DNA of 64,000 bases. Source: Methylobacterium nodulans ORS 2060. Lineage in GTDB: Bacteria > Pseudomonadota > Alphaproteobacteria > Rhizobiales > Beijerinckiaceae. Shown here in pieces: positions 52,527 through 60,532 of this stretch. The position numbers were made by a program, and so were the translations under genes. The DNA lies in assembly GCF_000022085.1 (NCBI RefSeq), contig NC_011894.1, positions 1,762,501 through 1,826,500 on the forward strand, read 5' to 3'. Every line of letters begins with the position of its first letter. Position 1 is the first letter of the stretch. The notes below the pieces were generated by a model, which was given only the letters and a program-made list of their open reading frames with translations, had not been told where the DNA came from and searched no databases.

Positions 52527-53819
52527 ATGCTCGACCTCGCCACCAGGGTCTACAACCACACCTGGAAGATCGACCCGATCATCCGTTCGGTGCTCGACAC
52601 CGATTTCTACAAGCTCCTGATGGCGCAGACGATCTTCCGCCGCCATCGGGACGTGGCCGTCACCTTCGGCATCCAGAACCGCACCAGCCGCGTCCGCCTC
52701 GCCGAACTCGTCGACGAGGGCGAGCTGCGCGAGCAGCTCGATCACTGCCGCTCCCTCCGGCTCAGCCGCGGCGAGTCCACCTGGCTGCGGGGCAACACCT
52801 TCTACGGCAAGCGGCAGATGTTCTCGCCGGACTTCATGGACTGGCTGGAGAACTTCCGCTTCCCCGAATACCTGCTGGAGAAGCAGGACGGCCAGTACGT
52901 CCTCACCTTCCACGGTCCCTGGATCGAGACCACGATGTGGGAGGTGCCCGCCCTCGCCATCCTCAACGAGCTGCGCTCCCGCGGCGTGCTCAAGGGCATG
53001 GGCAAGTTCGATCTCCAGATCCTCTACGCCCGGGCGATGACGCGGATCTGGGAGAAGATCGAGCGGCTGAAGGTGCTGCCTGGCCTCTCGATCGCGGATT
53101 TCGGCACGCGGCGGCGCCACGGCTTCCTGTGGCAGGACTGGTGCGTGGAGGCGATGATCGAGGGCCTCGGCCCTGCCTTCCTGGGCACCTCGAACTGCCT
53201 GATCGCCCTGCGCCACGACATCGAGGCGGTGGGCACCAACGCGCACGAGCTGCCGATGGTCTACGCGGCGCTCGCAGAGGACGACGAGGCGCTGGCCGCC
53301 GCGCCCTACGCCGTGCTCGCCGACTGGCAGCAGGATTATGGGGGCAACCTCCTGGTCCTCCTGCCCGACACCTACGGGACGACGGGCTTCCTCGCGAACG
53401 GCCCGGCCTGGATGGCCGACTGGACCGGCATCCGCATCGACTCGAAGGATCCGATCATCGGCGGCGAGGAGGCGATCGCGTGGTGGCGCGAGCAGGGGCG
53501 CAACCCCCGCGAGAAGCTCGCCATCTTCTCCGACGGCCTCGACATCGGCACGATCGAGACCATCCACCACCGTTTCCACGGGCGCCTGCGCATCGGCTAC
53601 GGCTGGGGCACGCTGCTGACGAACGACTTCCGGGGACTGGCGCCGGACGGGCGCCTCGACCCGATCTCCATCGTCTGCAAGGTGATCTCGGCCAATGGCC
53701 GCCCGACCGTGAAGCTCTCCGACAATCCGACCAAGGCGCTCGGGCCGGAGGAGGAGGTGGAGCGCTACAAGCGCGTGTTCGCGGTCGGCGCGCAGGTGGC
53801 CCAGCCGCTGGTGGTGTGA
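52527..53819 (+). CDS. pncB: Nicotinate phosphoribosyltransferase
   Basis: A 430-residue enzyme of NAD salvage joining nicotinate to PRPP with ATP help. The opening [20 protein letters not shown] is the family signature; [21 protein letters not shown] and IRIDSKDPI line the active site, with the autophosphorylated His expected in [15 protein letters not shown] one codon upstream (52524) is a rival start. No other NAD gene is adjacent. The 95 bases before it contain short GC-rich inverted repeats but no recognised riboswitch. Confidence 0.95.
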   Translation: MLDLATRVYNHTWKIDPIIRSVLDTDFYKLLMAQTIFRRHRDVAVTFGIQNRTSRVRLAELVDEGELREQLDHCRSLRLSRGESTWLRGNTFYGKRQMFSPDFMDWLENFRFPEYLLEKQDGQYVLTFHGPWIETTMWEVPALAILNELRSRGVLKGMGKFDLQILYARAMTRIWEKIERLKVLPGLSIADFGTRRRHGFLWQDWCVEAMIEGLGPAFLGTSNCLIALRHDIEAVGTNAHELPMVYAALAEDDEALAAAPYAVLADWQQDYGGNLLVLLPDTYGTTGFLANGPAWMADWTGIRIDSKDPIIGGEEAIAWWREQGRNPREKLAIFSDGLDIGTIETIHHRFHGRLRIGYGWGTLLTNDFRGLAPDGRLDPISIVCKVISANGRPTVKLSDNPTKALGPEEEVERYKRVFAVGAQVAQPLVV

Positions 53820-54050
53820 AACGGCTTCCGGCTGCTTCCTTCCTCGTCTCGGAACAGATCAATCGGACACGGGCGCCGGAAGGGGTGGAGGAAAGAACCG
53901 GCCTCTCGGCGCGTCCATCTCCCGCTGCGGCACTCGCTTTTCGGCCTCCGGCCGGGGTCCCGGCCGGGATCCAATCGCGACCCTCGGTCGTTGCTGAGGG
54001 AAGTGAAACGGCCCGGCTTCGAGGCCGGATGCCCAAGGAGAAGCGGGCGA

Positions 54051-56093
54051 ATGGCGCGCGGCAGTGGTGTGCGGTCTTCCCTCATTCCGGCTCTGCCGAC
54101 GCGGATCCAGGCGGCCGAGACGCCCGACCGGGGCTTCGCCCTCCCGCTCCTCGTCGCCGCCATCATCGTGGCGGCCCTCTATTTCGGCCGCGAGATCCTG
54201 ATCCCCATCGCCATCGCGGTGCTCCTGAGCTTCGTGCTCTGGCCGCTCGTCGGCCTGCTGCGCCGCCTGCCGATCGGGCGCACCGCCGCGATCGGGCTCG
54301 CGGTCGTCACCTGCATCGGCATCGTGGGGCTGCTCGCCGGCGTCATCGGCATGCAGGTCGCCGATCTCGGCACCGGCCTGCCGCGCTACCAGCGCACCAT
54401 CGAGCGCAAGCTCGAGAACCTGAAGGAGGGCCCGGTCGGCTCCATCGCGGGCTACATGCGCAGCATCGGCCGCCACCTGCAGCAGGCCGGCAGCATGCCC
54501 GAGGACAAGGACAAGCCGCCGGTGCCGCGCGGCGCCACGTCCGAGCCCCGGGTGCAGAATCCCGACAAGCCGGTGCTGGTGGAGGTGCGCGAGCGCGATC
54601 TCGCGCCCGTCGAACTCGCCGAGCGCCTGCTCTCACCCGTCCTCGCGCCGCTCGCCACCACCGGCATCGTCTTCGTGGTGCTGATGTTCATCCTGGCCCA
54701 GCGGGAGGATCTGCGCGACCGCCTGATCCGGCTCGCCGGATCGAGCGACCTCCACCGCACCACGGTGGCGATGGACGACGCGGCGCGCCGCCTCAGCCGC
54801 TTCTTCCTGGTCCAGCTCGGGCTCAATGCCAGCTTCGGCGTGGCGATCGGGATCGGCCTCTGGCTCATCGGCGTGCCGAGCCCGATCCTGTGGGGCATCT
54901 TCTCGGCGCTGATGCGCTTCGTGCCCTATATCGGCGCCTTCCTGTCGGCCCTGCTGCCGCTGGCGCTCGCCGCGGCGGTCGATCCGGGCTGGAACATGGT
55001 GCTCGCCACCGCCGCCCTGTTCCTGGTCCTCGAACCCCTGGTGGGGCACGTCATCGAGCCCCTGCTGTACGGGCACTCGACCGGGCTCTCGCCCTTCGCG
55101 GTGCTGGTCTCGGCCCTGTTCTGGACCTGGCTGTGGGGACCGGTCGGGCTGCTGCTCTCGACGCCGCTCACCGTCTGCCTCGTGGTGCTCGGCCGCCACG
55201 TCGACCAGCTCGAATTCCTCGACGTGCTGTTCGGCGACCGGCCGGCCCTCACCCCCGTCGAGAATTTCTACCAGCGCATCCTCGCGGACGATCCCGACGA
55301 GGCGCAGGAACTCGCCGAGGCGATCCTCGCCGAATGCTCGCTCTCCTCCTACTACGACGACGTCGTGCTCAAGGGCCTGCAGCTCGCCGCCTCCGATGCG
55401 CGGCGCGGCGTGCTGACCGGGGAGCAGCTCGAGCGGATCCGCACCGCCATCGACGAGCTCGTCGCCGAACTCGCCGACCGGGAGGATGCGGCGCCGGCCA
55501 GCCAGCAGAGCCTCGCCGGGCGCCTTCTCGCCCGGCGCGACGCCGAGGTGCCTCCCTGCGACGCCAAGCCCGCCGTGGCGGACGCGCCCGACCCCGAGAC
55601 GCTGCCCGCCCCCTGGCGGCAGAAGGGCGCCGTGCTCTGCGTCGCCGGGCGCGGGCCCCTCGACGAGGCGGCCTCGACGATGCTGTCGCAGCTCCTGGAG
55701 AAGAACGGGATCGGCACGCGGGTCGTGCCCTTCGGCGCGGTGTCGCGCGCTCAGATCGCCGCGCTCGATGCGGGCGAAGCGCGCATGGTGTGCATCTCCT
55801 ACCTGGAGATCAGCGGCGCGCCGGCCCATCTGCGCTACCTCGTCCAGCGTGTGCGGCGGCGCCTGCCGCAGGCGCGGGTGCTCGTCGGCCTCTGGCCCGC
55901 CGACGACGCGGTGCTGGCCGACCCGGAGGCCCGCGCCTCGCTCGGCGCGGACGACTACGTCACCTCCCTGCGCGAGGGCGTCGAGGCCTGCCTGAAGGCG
56001 GCGCAGGCCGATCGGGCGCCGGCGAGCCCGCGCCTCGATGCCGTGGCCGAGTCGCCGCGCTCCGACGTCCTCCCGGCCGGTGCACCGGCCTGA
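54051..56093 (+). CDS. AI-2E-family transporter with extra cytosolic domain
   Basis: A 680-residue protein from an ATG with AAGGAG ten bases upstream. About residues 20-390 are the AI-2E/PerM fold: paired membrane helices at each end, a hydrophilic mid-section (KPVLVEVRERDLAPVELAERL) and the family stretch MRFVPYIGAFLSALLPLAL. Next is a helical segment (390-520), then an alpha/beta domain (about 525-645: GAVLCVAGRGPLDEAASTML ... DDAVLADPEARASLGADDYV) that resembles a cobalamin-binding or receiver-like Rossmann fold but lacks a B12 His motif. The exported substrate is unknown; relatives handle autoinducer-2 or sodium. Confidence 0.85.
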   Translation: MARGSGVRSSLIPALPTRIQAAETPDRGFALPLLVAAIIVAALYFGREILIPIAIAVLLSFVLWPLVGLLRRLPIGRTAAIGLAVVTCIGIVGLLAGVIGMQVADLGTGLPRYQRTIERKLENLKEGPVGSIAGYMRSIGRHLQQAGSMPEDKDKPPVPRGATSEPRVQNPDKPVLVEVRERDLAPVELAERLLSPVLAPLATTGIVFVVLMFILAQREDLRDRLIRLAGSSDLHRTTVAMDDAARRLSRFFLVQLGLNASFGVAIGIGLWLIGVPSPILWGIFSALMRFVPYIGAFLSALLPLALAAAVDPGWNMVLATAALFLVLEPLVGHVIEPLLYGHSTGLSPFAVLVSALFWTWLWGPVGLLLSTPLTVCLVVLGRHVDQLEFLDVLFGDRPALTPVENFYQRILADDPDEAQELAEAILAECSLSSYYDDVVLKGLQLAASDARRGVLTGEQLERIRTAIDELVAELADREDAAPASQQSLAGRLLARRDAEVPPCDAKPAVADAPDPETLPAPWRQKGAVLCVAGRGPLDEAASTMLSQLLEKNGIGTRVVPFGAVSRAQIAALDAGEARMVCISYLEISGAPAHLRYLVQRVRRRLPQARVLVGLWPADDAVLADPEARASLGADDYVTSLREGVEACLKAAQADRAPASPRLDAVAESPRSDVLPAGAPA

Positions 56094-56168
56094 GGGCTTG
56101 ACGCCCGGGTCCCGGCGTTCTTTCGATCCGGTCGGACCGCAGAGCGCGCGTCTCGGGGGTATCAGGTG

Positions 56169-56957
56169 ATGAGCGTCGTCGATTTCGCGCGGTTCGTGGA
56201 CGAACTCGCCACCCAGTCGGGGCAGGCGATTCTGCCCTTCTTCCGCGCCGCCTTCATCACCGAGGACAAGGCGGTGGGCGCAAAGCCGTTCGACCCCGTG
56301 ACGGAGGCCGACCGGGCGGGCGAGGCGGTGATGCGCCAGCTCATCTCCCGCACCTTCCCGAGCCACGGCATCCTGGGCGAGGAGTTCGGCACCGAGGGGG
56401 AGGGGGCCGAGTATGTCTGGGTGCTCGACCCGATCGACGGCACCCGCGGCTTCATCGCCGGCCTGCCGCTCTGGGGCACGCTCATCGGCCTCACCCGCGG
56501 CGGCACGCCCTGCTACGGGCTGATGCACCAGCCCTTCCTGGGCGAGCGCTTCTCGGGCGACGGCCAGACCGCCCAGTATCGCGGCCCGCACGGAACGCGC
56601 CGGCTGCTCACGCGCCGCCGCTCCTCCCTGTCCGAGGCGATCGCCGCCACGACCGACCCGCGCCTCTTCGGCGAGGGGAGGGAGCGCGAGGCCTATGGGC
56701 GCGTCGAGGCGGCGACCCGCCTCACGCGGTTCGGGACGGATTGCTACGCCTATTGCATGCTGGCGGCGGGCCAGATCGACCTCGTGATCGAGGCGGGGCT
56801 GAAGCCCTACGACATCGTGGCGCTGATCCCGATCGTGGAGGGCGCGGGCGGCGTCGTCACGACCTGGGACGGCGGCCCGGCCTCGGGCGGCGGCAACATC
56901 GTGGCGGCGGGCAGCAAGCGCCTGCACGAGGCGGCGCTGAAGCTCCTCAACGGCTGA
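56169..56957 (+). CDS. hisN: Histidinol-phosphatase of the inositol monophosphatase family
   Basis: A 262-residue phosphatase. Metal sites: DPVTEADRAGE, ILGEEFG, VWVLDPIDGTRGFIAGLPLWG and KPYDIVALIPIVEGAGG. The GTRGFIAGLPLWG form is characteristic of HisN, which makes histidinol in organisms lacking the HisB phosphatase. Inositol monophosphatase is the alternative. A GTG one codon upstream is a rival start. The stop TGA is the first triplet of repeat E3. No other his gene is adjacent. Confidence 0.9.
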   Translation: MSVVDFARFVDELATQSGQAILPFFRAAFITEDKAVGAKPFDPVTEADRAGEAVMRQLISRTFPSHGILGEEFGTEGEGAEYVWVLDPIDGTRGFIAGLPLWGTLIGLTRGGTPCYGLMHQPFLGERFSGDGQTAQYRGPHGTRRLLTRRRSSLSEAIAATTDPRLFGEGREREAYGRVEAATRLTRFGTDCYAYCMLAAGQIDLVIEAGLKPYDIVALIPIVEGAGGVVTTWDGGPASGGGNIVAAGSKRLHEAALKLLNG

Positions 56958-56988
56958 TACCAACGGTCATTTTCATGTGACCGTTGGT
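56955..56988. repeat. Family E hairpin repeat, copy E3, supplying the hisN stop
   Basis: Begins TGATACCAACGGTCA with TGA as the hisN stop; arms ACCAACGGTCA (56959-56969) and TGACCGTTGGT (56978-56988) with an 8-base loop. It has the same junction as E2 and probably acts as a terminator-like hairpin as well. Confidence 0.8.
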
Positions 56989-57137
56989 TCTGCTCTCGAA
57001 TTTTCGCCAAGCCTCTCCATGAAGCTCTGGCTTGGTGCCGACAATGCGAGATGGGTCGACGGCCCGATGCGCGAGCATGCGCGTCAGCACCCGCTGCGGC
57101 AGCAGCCGGGGCCGTTGGGATGAGGCGGGGCGCCCCG

Positions 57138-58139
57138 CTACTCCGACGGCATCCGTTCAAGGGCGACCAGATCCGCCTCCCGCGCCGCCGGCACGGGCGT
57201 GCCCGGCACGAAGGCGTCGAAGGCCGCCCAGAACTGCTCGCGGATCGCGTCCTGCTCCATCAGGATCTCGTGGCGGGCGCCGCGCAGCGTGATCGTGTGC
57301 CCGGCCTTGAGGCGGGCGGCGAAGCGCTGGATCGCCGGGGTGCTGCAGACCGGGTCCTCCCCGGCCGCGATGACGAGCACCGGCAGCCGGATGCCGACGG
57401 GACAGCGCGGATCCTCCAGGCAGCGCATGGCCCGGAAGGCGGCGGCGAGCCAGGCGACGGTGGGATCGCCCACGGCCCCGGCGCCCACCGCCAGCGCCGC
57501 CGCGGCGTTGCGGGCGTAGCGCACCGGATCGGTCGTGAGGCGGTTGCCCGGAAACGGCTTCGTCGCGATGGAGACCGGGCTCCCGCCCGGCACGTAGCGC
57601 CGGCCGAGGCCGAGCCCATTGAGGAGCGCCGCCGCCCGCATCGCCGCGCGGGGACGGCGCACCATCGCGATGCCGAGCATCGGCGCGACCGTCACCAGGC
57701 GCGAGAAGGGCAGCCCTTCCTCCCGTGCCGCGATCAGGCACACCGCTCCGCCCATCGAATGCGCGAGCCCGAACACGGGCTGCGGCATGAGCGGCTCCAG
57801 CACATGGTCGGCGATGGCGTCGAGGTCGAGCCGGTACTCCTCGAAATCACCGACATGGCCCTTGTGCGCATCCTCGACGGTGCGGTCCGAACCGCCCTGG
57901 CCCCGCCAGTCGAAGGCCGCGACGGCGAAGCCGCGGGCCCGCAGGTCGCCGATGGTCTCGTAGTACTTCTCGATGAACTCCGCCCGGCCCTGGATGAGGC
58001 AGACGGTGCCCTTGGCGGTGCGGGTGGTCGGCGCCCAGGTCGCGGCGCGCAGCGTCAGGCCGTCCCTGGTCGGCACGGCCAGCGTGCGGGCGCCCGGCGG
58101 GATCGGATTGTCCGGGGTGGCAATGAGCGGGACGGTCAC
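57138..58139 (-). CDS. Alpha/beta hydrolase (lysophospholipase/S33 type)
   Basis: A 333-residue serine hydrolase from a GTG start with GAGGG six bases upstream. The fold landmarks are GTVCLIQGRAEFIEKY (oxyanion region), AAFDWRGQGGSDR, the nucleophile elbow GLAHSMGGAV, the acid in AAGEDPVCSTPA and the His in GARHEILME. This is the PldB/monoglyceride lipase group. A further upstream in-frame ATG at 58295 would run through the hsp20 promoter and lacks family residues. Divergent from hsp20. Confidence 0.88.
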   Translation of the reverse strand: MTVPLIATPDNPIPPGARTLAVPTRDGLTLRAATWAPTTRTAKGTVCLIQGRAEFIEKYYETIGDLRARGFAVAAFDWRGQGGSDRTVEDAHKGHVGDFEEYRLDLDAIADHVLEPLMPQPVFGLAHSMGGAVCLIAAREEGLPFSRLVTVAPMLGIAMVRRPRAAMRAAALLNGLGLGRRYVPGGSPVSIATKPFPGNRLTTDPVRYARNAAAALAVGAGAVGDPTVAWLAAAFRAMRCLEDPRCPVGIRLPVLVIAAGEDPVCSTPAIQRFAARLKAGHTITLRGARHEILMEQDAIREQFWAAFDAFVPGTPVPAAREADLVALERMPSE

Positions 58140-58236
58140 GGACGCACCCTCGGGCGAGTGAACGGCAACGGTTCGAGACCACCCCGTCCGCCCGGCGAAA
58201 TCAAGCGCCTGCGCGCCTCGTCCCACGATTCCGGGC

Positions 58237-58265
58237 CTTGAACGGGCCAGGACCGCCTCCGATAT
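58237..58265 (+). promoter_or_regulatory. Sigma-32-type promoter of hsp20
   Basis: CTTGAA at 58237-58242, 15 bases, then TCCGATAT at 58258-58265, close to the heat-shock consensus CTTGAA-N13/15-CCCCATNT (six of the eight -10 positions agree). The predicted start near 58272 gives a leader of about 90 bases, exactly the region with thermometer structure. RpoH is encoded in the same window. Confidence 0.65.
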
Positions 58266-58272
58266 CAGCGGG

Positions 58273-58362
58273 GCGCCGGCCATCAGGCGGCGCAAGCACC
58301 CAGGCAGTCCGGCCTCTCAGGCGGACCCGAGACCACATATTGCTTCGGACGGAGAATATGTC
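58273..58362 (+). promoter_or_regulatory. ROSE-type RNA thermometer in the hsp20 leader
   Basis: Three hairpins: 58273-58293 (GCGCCG/CGGCGC), 58307-58326 (GTCCG/CGGAC) and the decisive one at 58336-58360. In the last, CATATT pairs with AATATG, a single unpaired G follows in TTGCT, and CTTC pairs with the ribosome-binding GGAG, closed by GGAC. The UUGCU strand with a bulged G opposite the ribosome-binding site is the defining feature of ROSE elements, which melt at heat-shock temperature. Confidence 0.85.
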
Positions 58363-58830
58363 ATGCGTCAGTTCGACCTTGCTCCCCTCTATCGCTCGAC
58401 CGTCGGCTTCGACCGGCTGTTCTCGGCTCTCGACCAGTTCGTGAGCGCGGAGGCCGCCCCGACCTACCCGCCCTACAACATCGAGCGCACCGGCGAGAAC
58501 GCCTACCGCATCACGGTCGCGGTTGCCGGCTTCACGGACCAGGATCTGTCGATCGAAGTCCGCGAGAACGCGCTGACGATCAAGGGCGAGCGCAAGGCCG
58601 CCGAGGCCCGCAAGAGCGAGTTCCTGCATCAGGGCATCGCAGCGCGCAGCTTCGAGCGCCGCTTCCAGCTCGCGGACTATGTCCAGGTGACGGGCGCGGC
58701 CCTGGAGAACGGCCTGCTCCACGTCGATCTCGTGCGCGAGATCCCGGAGGCCAAGAAGCCGCGCCAGATCCAGATCGCCACGGGCAGCGCCCCGCGGTCG
58801 ATCGAGGGCACGGTCCAACAGGCCGCGTAA
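58363..58830 (+). CDS. Small heat-shock protein, Hsp20 family
   Basis: A 155-residue cytosolic chaperone that holds unfolding proteins. The N-terminal arm MRQFDLAPLYRSTVGFDRLF is the class A (IbpA-like) form, the alpha-crystallin domain runs from about residue 37 to 130 (NIERTGENAYRITVAVAGF ... ALENGLLHVDL), and the C-terminal IQIA holds an I-x-I-type oligomer motif. Expression is predicted to be under a sigma-32 promoter and a ROSE thermometer, both directly upstream. A terminator follows at 58858. Confidence 0.95.
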   Translation: MRQFDLAPLYRSTVGFDRLFSALDQFVSAEAAPTYPPYNIERTGENAYRITVAVAGFTDQDLSIEVRENALTIKGERKAAEARKSEFLHQGIAARSFERRFQLADYVQVTGAALENGLLHVDLVREIPEAKKPRQIQIATGSAPRSIEGTVQQAA

Positions 58831-58857
58831 GCGACAAGACCTGATCCCAGAGCGGAG

Positions 58858-58883
58858 CGCCCCGGCGAGAGCCGGGGCGTTTT
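58858..58883 (+). terminator. Rho-independent terminator of hsp20
   Basis: Arms CGCCCCGGC/GCCGGGGCG with a GAGA loop, followed by TTTTC, 28 bases after the hsp20 stop. Confidence 0.9.
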
Positions 58884-59044
58884 CGCAGGCGGGGGGCCGA
58901 TCGGCCCGGGGGGCAGGCGCCGCCTCAACCGGGCCGAGGGGACGGCATCTCGTCACCCAGTTCGCAGCAAGCCGTTGGACTCGGCTTTCGGTTGATCTGT
59001 TGCGAGACGAGTCAGCGCAGGGAACCCCTCTCCCGTGCCCTCTT

Positions 59045-59069
59045 GTCTCCGAACGGATCAACCGGAGAC
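59045..59069. repeat. Short family-D-like hairpin
   Basis: GTCTCCG (59045-59051) and CGGAGAC (59063-59069) around AACGGATCAAC, matching the apex of D1 (TTTCCGAACCGATC..). It lies in the 493-base gap after hsp20, immediately left of A3. The rest of 58884-59044 shows no gene or repeat. Confidence 0.5.
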
Positions 59070-59093
59070 CGTATCAGTTCGCTACCGGCTACG

Positions 59094-59326
59094 CCGACCC
59101 TGGGGGATGAAACCGCGGCTGACTGAGCGCCCCTCCGATGGCACCCTCAACGGCCCTCATGCTGAGGTGCAGCCGCAGGCTGCCTCGAAGCACGCCTGAC
59201 CGCTGGTCCGAGGCTCGGGTGGCTGGGAGCACCGGTCCGGGGTGCTTCGAGGCTGCGCGATCTGCGATCGCCCAGCACCTCAGCATGAGGGCCGGGGCTG
59301 CTGCCACGCAGGTCAAGTTCTATTTA
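59094..59326. repeat. Family A dispersed palindromic element, copy A3
   Basis: Ends CCTCATGCTGAGG (59155-59167) and CCTCAGCATGAGG (59278-59290), with an inner pair GCCTCGAAGCAC/GTGCTTCGAGGC. The left flank CCGACCCTGG..CTGACTGAGCGCC is nearly identical to A1. The right end GGTCAAGTTCTATTTA includes, on the minus strand, the TAA stop of the HTH gene followed by ATAGAAC. Confidence 0.8.
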
Positions 59327-59749
59327 GAGATCCCCGAAGGCGAGCTGGGCCTGCGCCTTCGGCTTGCGGGCGGCCGCGGCCTTCTCCTTCGGCTTGCGCG
59401 CGCGTTTCACGTCGGTCCCGCGGATCCGCGCCTTGCCCTTGTCACGGGCGACCGCCTCCGGAGCATGCTGGTCGCCCGAGAGCCACTTGCCGCGCTTGAT
59501 CACCTCGTTCACCCGGCCCTGGTTGACCCCGAGCTTGAAGGCGATCTCCTGCTGGGTCATGTCCGTGGAGCCGTGAAGCTCCAGGATCATCCGGGCGAGT
59601 TCCGGGGTCATCTTCTTGCCCACGATGCGCCGGCCCGGCTTCACCGTCCGGTTCGCCCGGTCGCGCTCGCGCAGCCGCTCCAGGATGGCGAGCGCCATGA
59701 GCATCCCGTGCTCGCGCAGGGCTTCCTCGAATTCCTTCAGCGTCGTCAT
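59324..59749 (-). CDS. HTH DNA-binding protein with a basic tail
   Basis: A 141-residue protein. After a helical N-terminal part (MTTLKEFEEALREHGMLMAL, a Lys/Arg stretch TVKPGRRIVGKKMTPELARM) comes a helix-turn-helix GSTDMTQQEIAFKLGVNQGRVNEV, then a Lys/Ala-rich tail (KRARKPKEKAAAARKPKAQA) like histone or nucleoid protein tails. GAGGG lies six bases before the ATG. I know no named family. The TAA stop is joined to repeat A3. Probably a DNA-binding regulator or nucleoid protein. Confidence 0.68.
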   Translation of the reverse strand: MTTLKEFEEALREHGMLMALAILERLRERDRANRTVKPGRRIVGKKMTPELARMILELHGSTDMTQQEIAFKLGVNQGRVNEVIKRGKWLSGDQHAPEAVARDKGKARIRGTDVKRARKPKEKAAAARKPKAQAQLAFGDL

Positions 59750-59954
59750 CGGTGAACCCTCGGATCTGCTGATCGGAGCAACGGTTCCGCTTGCGCGCGG
59801 TTTCTGGCGGGACCGGGGCGCATTCACGGTTTGTGCGCGCCGCCTTCCCCGGATGCAACCGCATGCGCCCGTCATCCACTGCTCTCGCGTAGACCTCTCG
59901 CGTAGACTTGGGCCGCAGGATCGCGCATGCGGGGGCGTTCACGGGAGGAACACG

Positions 59955-60254
59955 ATGGTTCTGGAAATCGCGCAGTTCGAGGTGAAGCCCGGCCACGAGG
60001 CCGCCTTCGAGGACGGCGTCGCCGAGGCGACCGCCCTGTTCCAGCGCGCGAAGGGCTGCCGCGGGATGAAGCTCCACCGCTCGATCGAGCACCCGACACG
60101 CTACCGGCTGATGGTCGAGTGGGAGACCCTGGAGAACCACACGGTGGATTTCCGCGGCTCCGCCGACTTCCAGGCCTGGCGCGCCCTCGTCTCCGAGCAT
60201 TTCGCGGCGCCGCCCGCCGTCGAGCACACGACCGTCACCGCCGCGGGCTTCTGA
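59955..60254 (+). CDS. Antibiotic-biosynthesis-monooxygenase-fold protein
   Basis: A 99-residue ferredoxin-like (ABM/dimeric alpha-beta barrel) protein: EIAQFEVKPGHEAAFEDGV, CRGMKLHRSIEHPTRYRLMVEWETLENH and FRGSADFQAWRALVSEHF are the typical elements. Such proteins include quinol monooxygenases and many uncharacterised enzymes. GGGAGGA precedes the ATG; the open frame extends far upstream but without protein character. It is followed by a small hydrophilic gene after 41 bases. Confidence 0.85.
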   Translation: MVLEIAQFEVKPGHEAAFEDGVAEATALFQRAKGCRGMKLHRSIEHPTRYRLMVEWETLENHTVDFRGSADFQAWRALVSEHFAAPPAVEHTTVTAAGF

Positions 60255-60295
60255 ACGGAGCGCGCCCTCGGCCGTTGGTCTCGCCGGAGGCGCAC

Positions 60296-60481
60296 ATGAG
60301 CACAGACCGCGATGCACCGGAACGGAGCGAGCCCCGCCGCGAGGGGCTCGCCGACGACAGCCTCTCCACAAGCCGCCGGCCCGCCGGACGCCCCGAGGGC
60401 GCCGAGCGGAGCGAGCCGGACCACCCGGCCGGTACGCCGCAGGGCGAGCGGATCGCGGATGAGCAGATCCCGAAGGACTAG
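60296..60481 (+). CDS. Short hydrophilic, probably disordered protein
   Basis: A 61-residue protein of Arg, Glu, Asp, Pro and Ser (MSTDRDAPERSEPRREGLAD), with two ERSEP repeats, no hydrophobic core and no Cys. CGGAGG lies six bases before the ATG, the best support for translation. Similar very short acidic-basic proteins occur in Methylobacterium annotations, unnamed. It lies between the ABM-fold gene and hemC in the same direction. Confidence 0.5.
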   Translation: MSTDRDAPERSEPRREGLADDSLSTSRRPAGRPEGAERSEPDHPAGTPQGERIADEQIPKD

Positions 60482-60532
60482 TCCGCCGCAGGTGACAGGG
60501 CCGGGGCTTGCGGCTACTCGCGAGGACTCGTG

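Noticed and set aside
58140..58295. An N-terminal extension of the hydrolase to an ATG at 58295
   Set aside because: The extra 52 residues lack family character and would overlap the hsp20 promoter; the GTG at 58139 has a good GAGGG site and begins where the family does.
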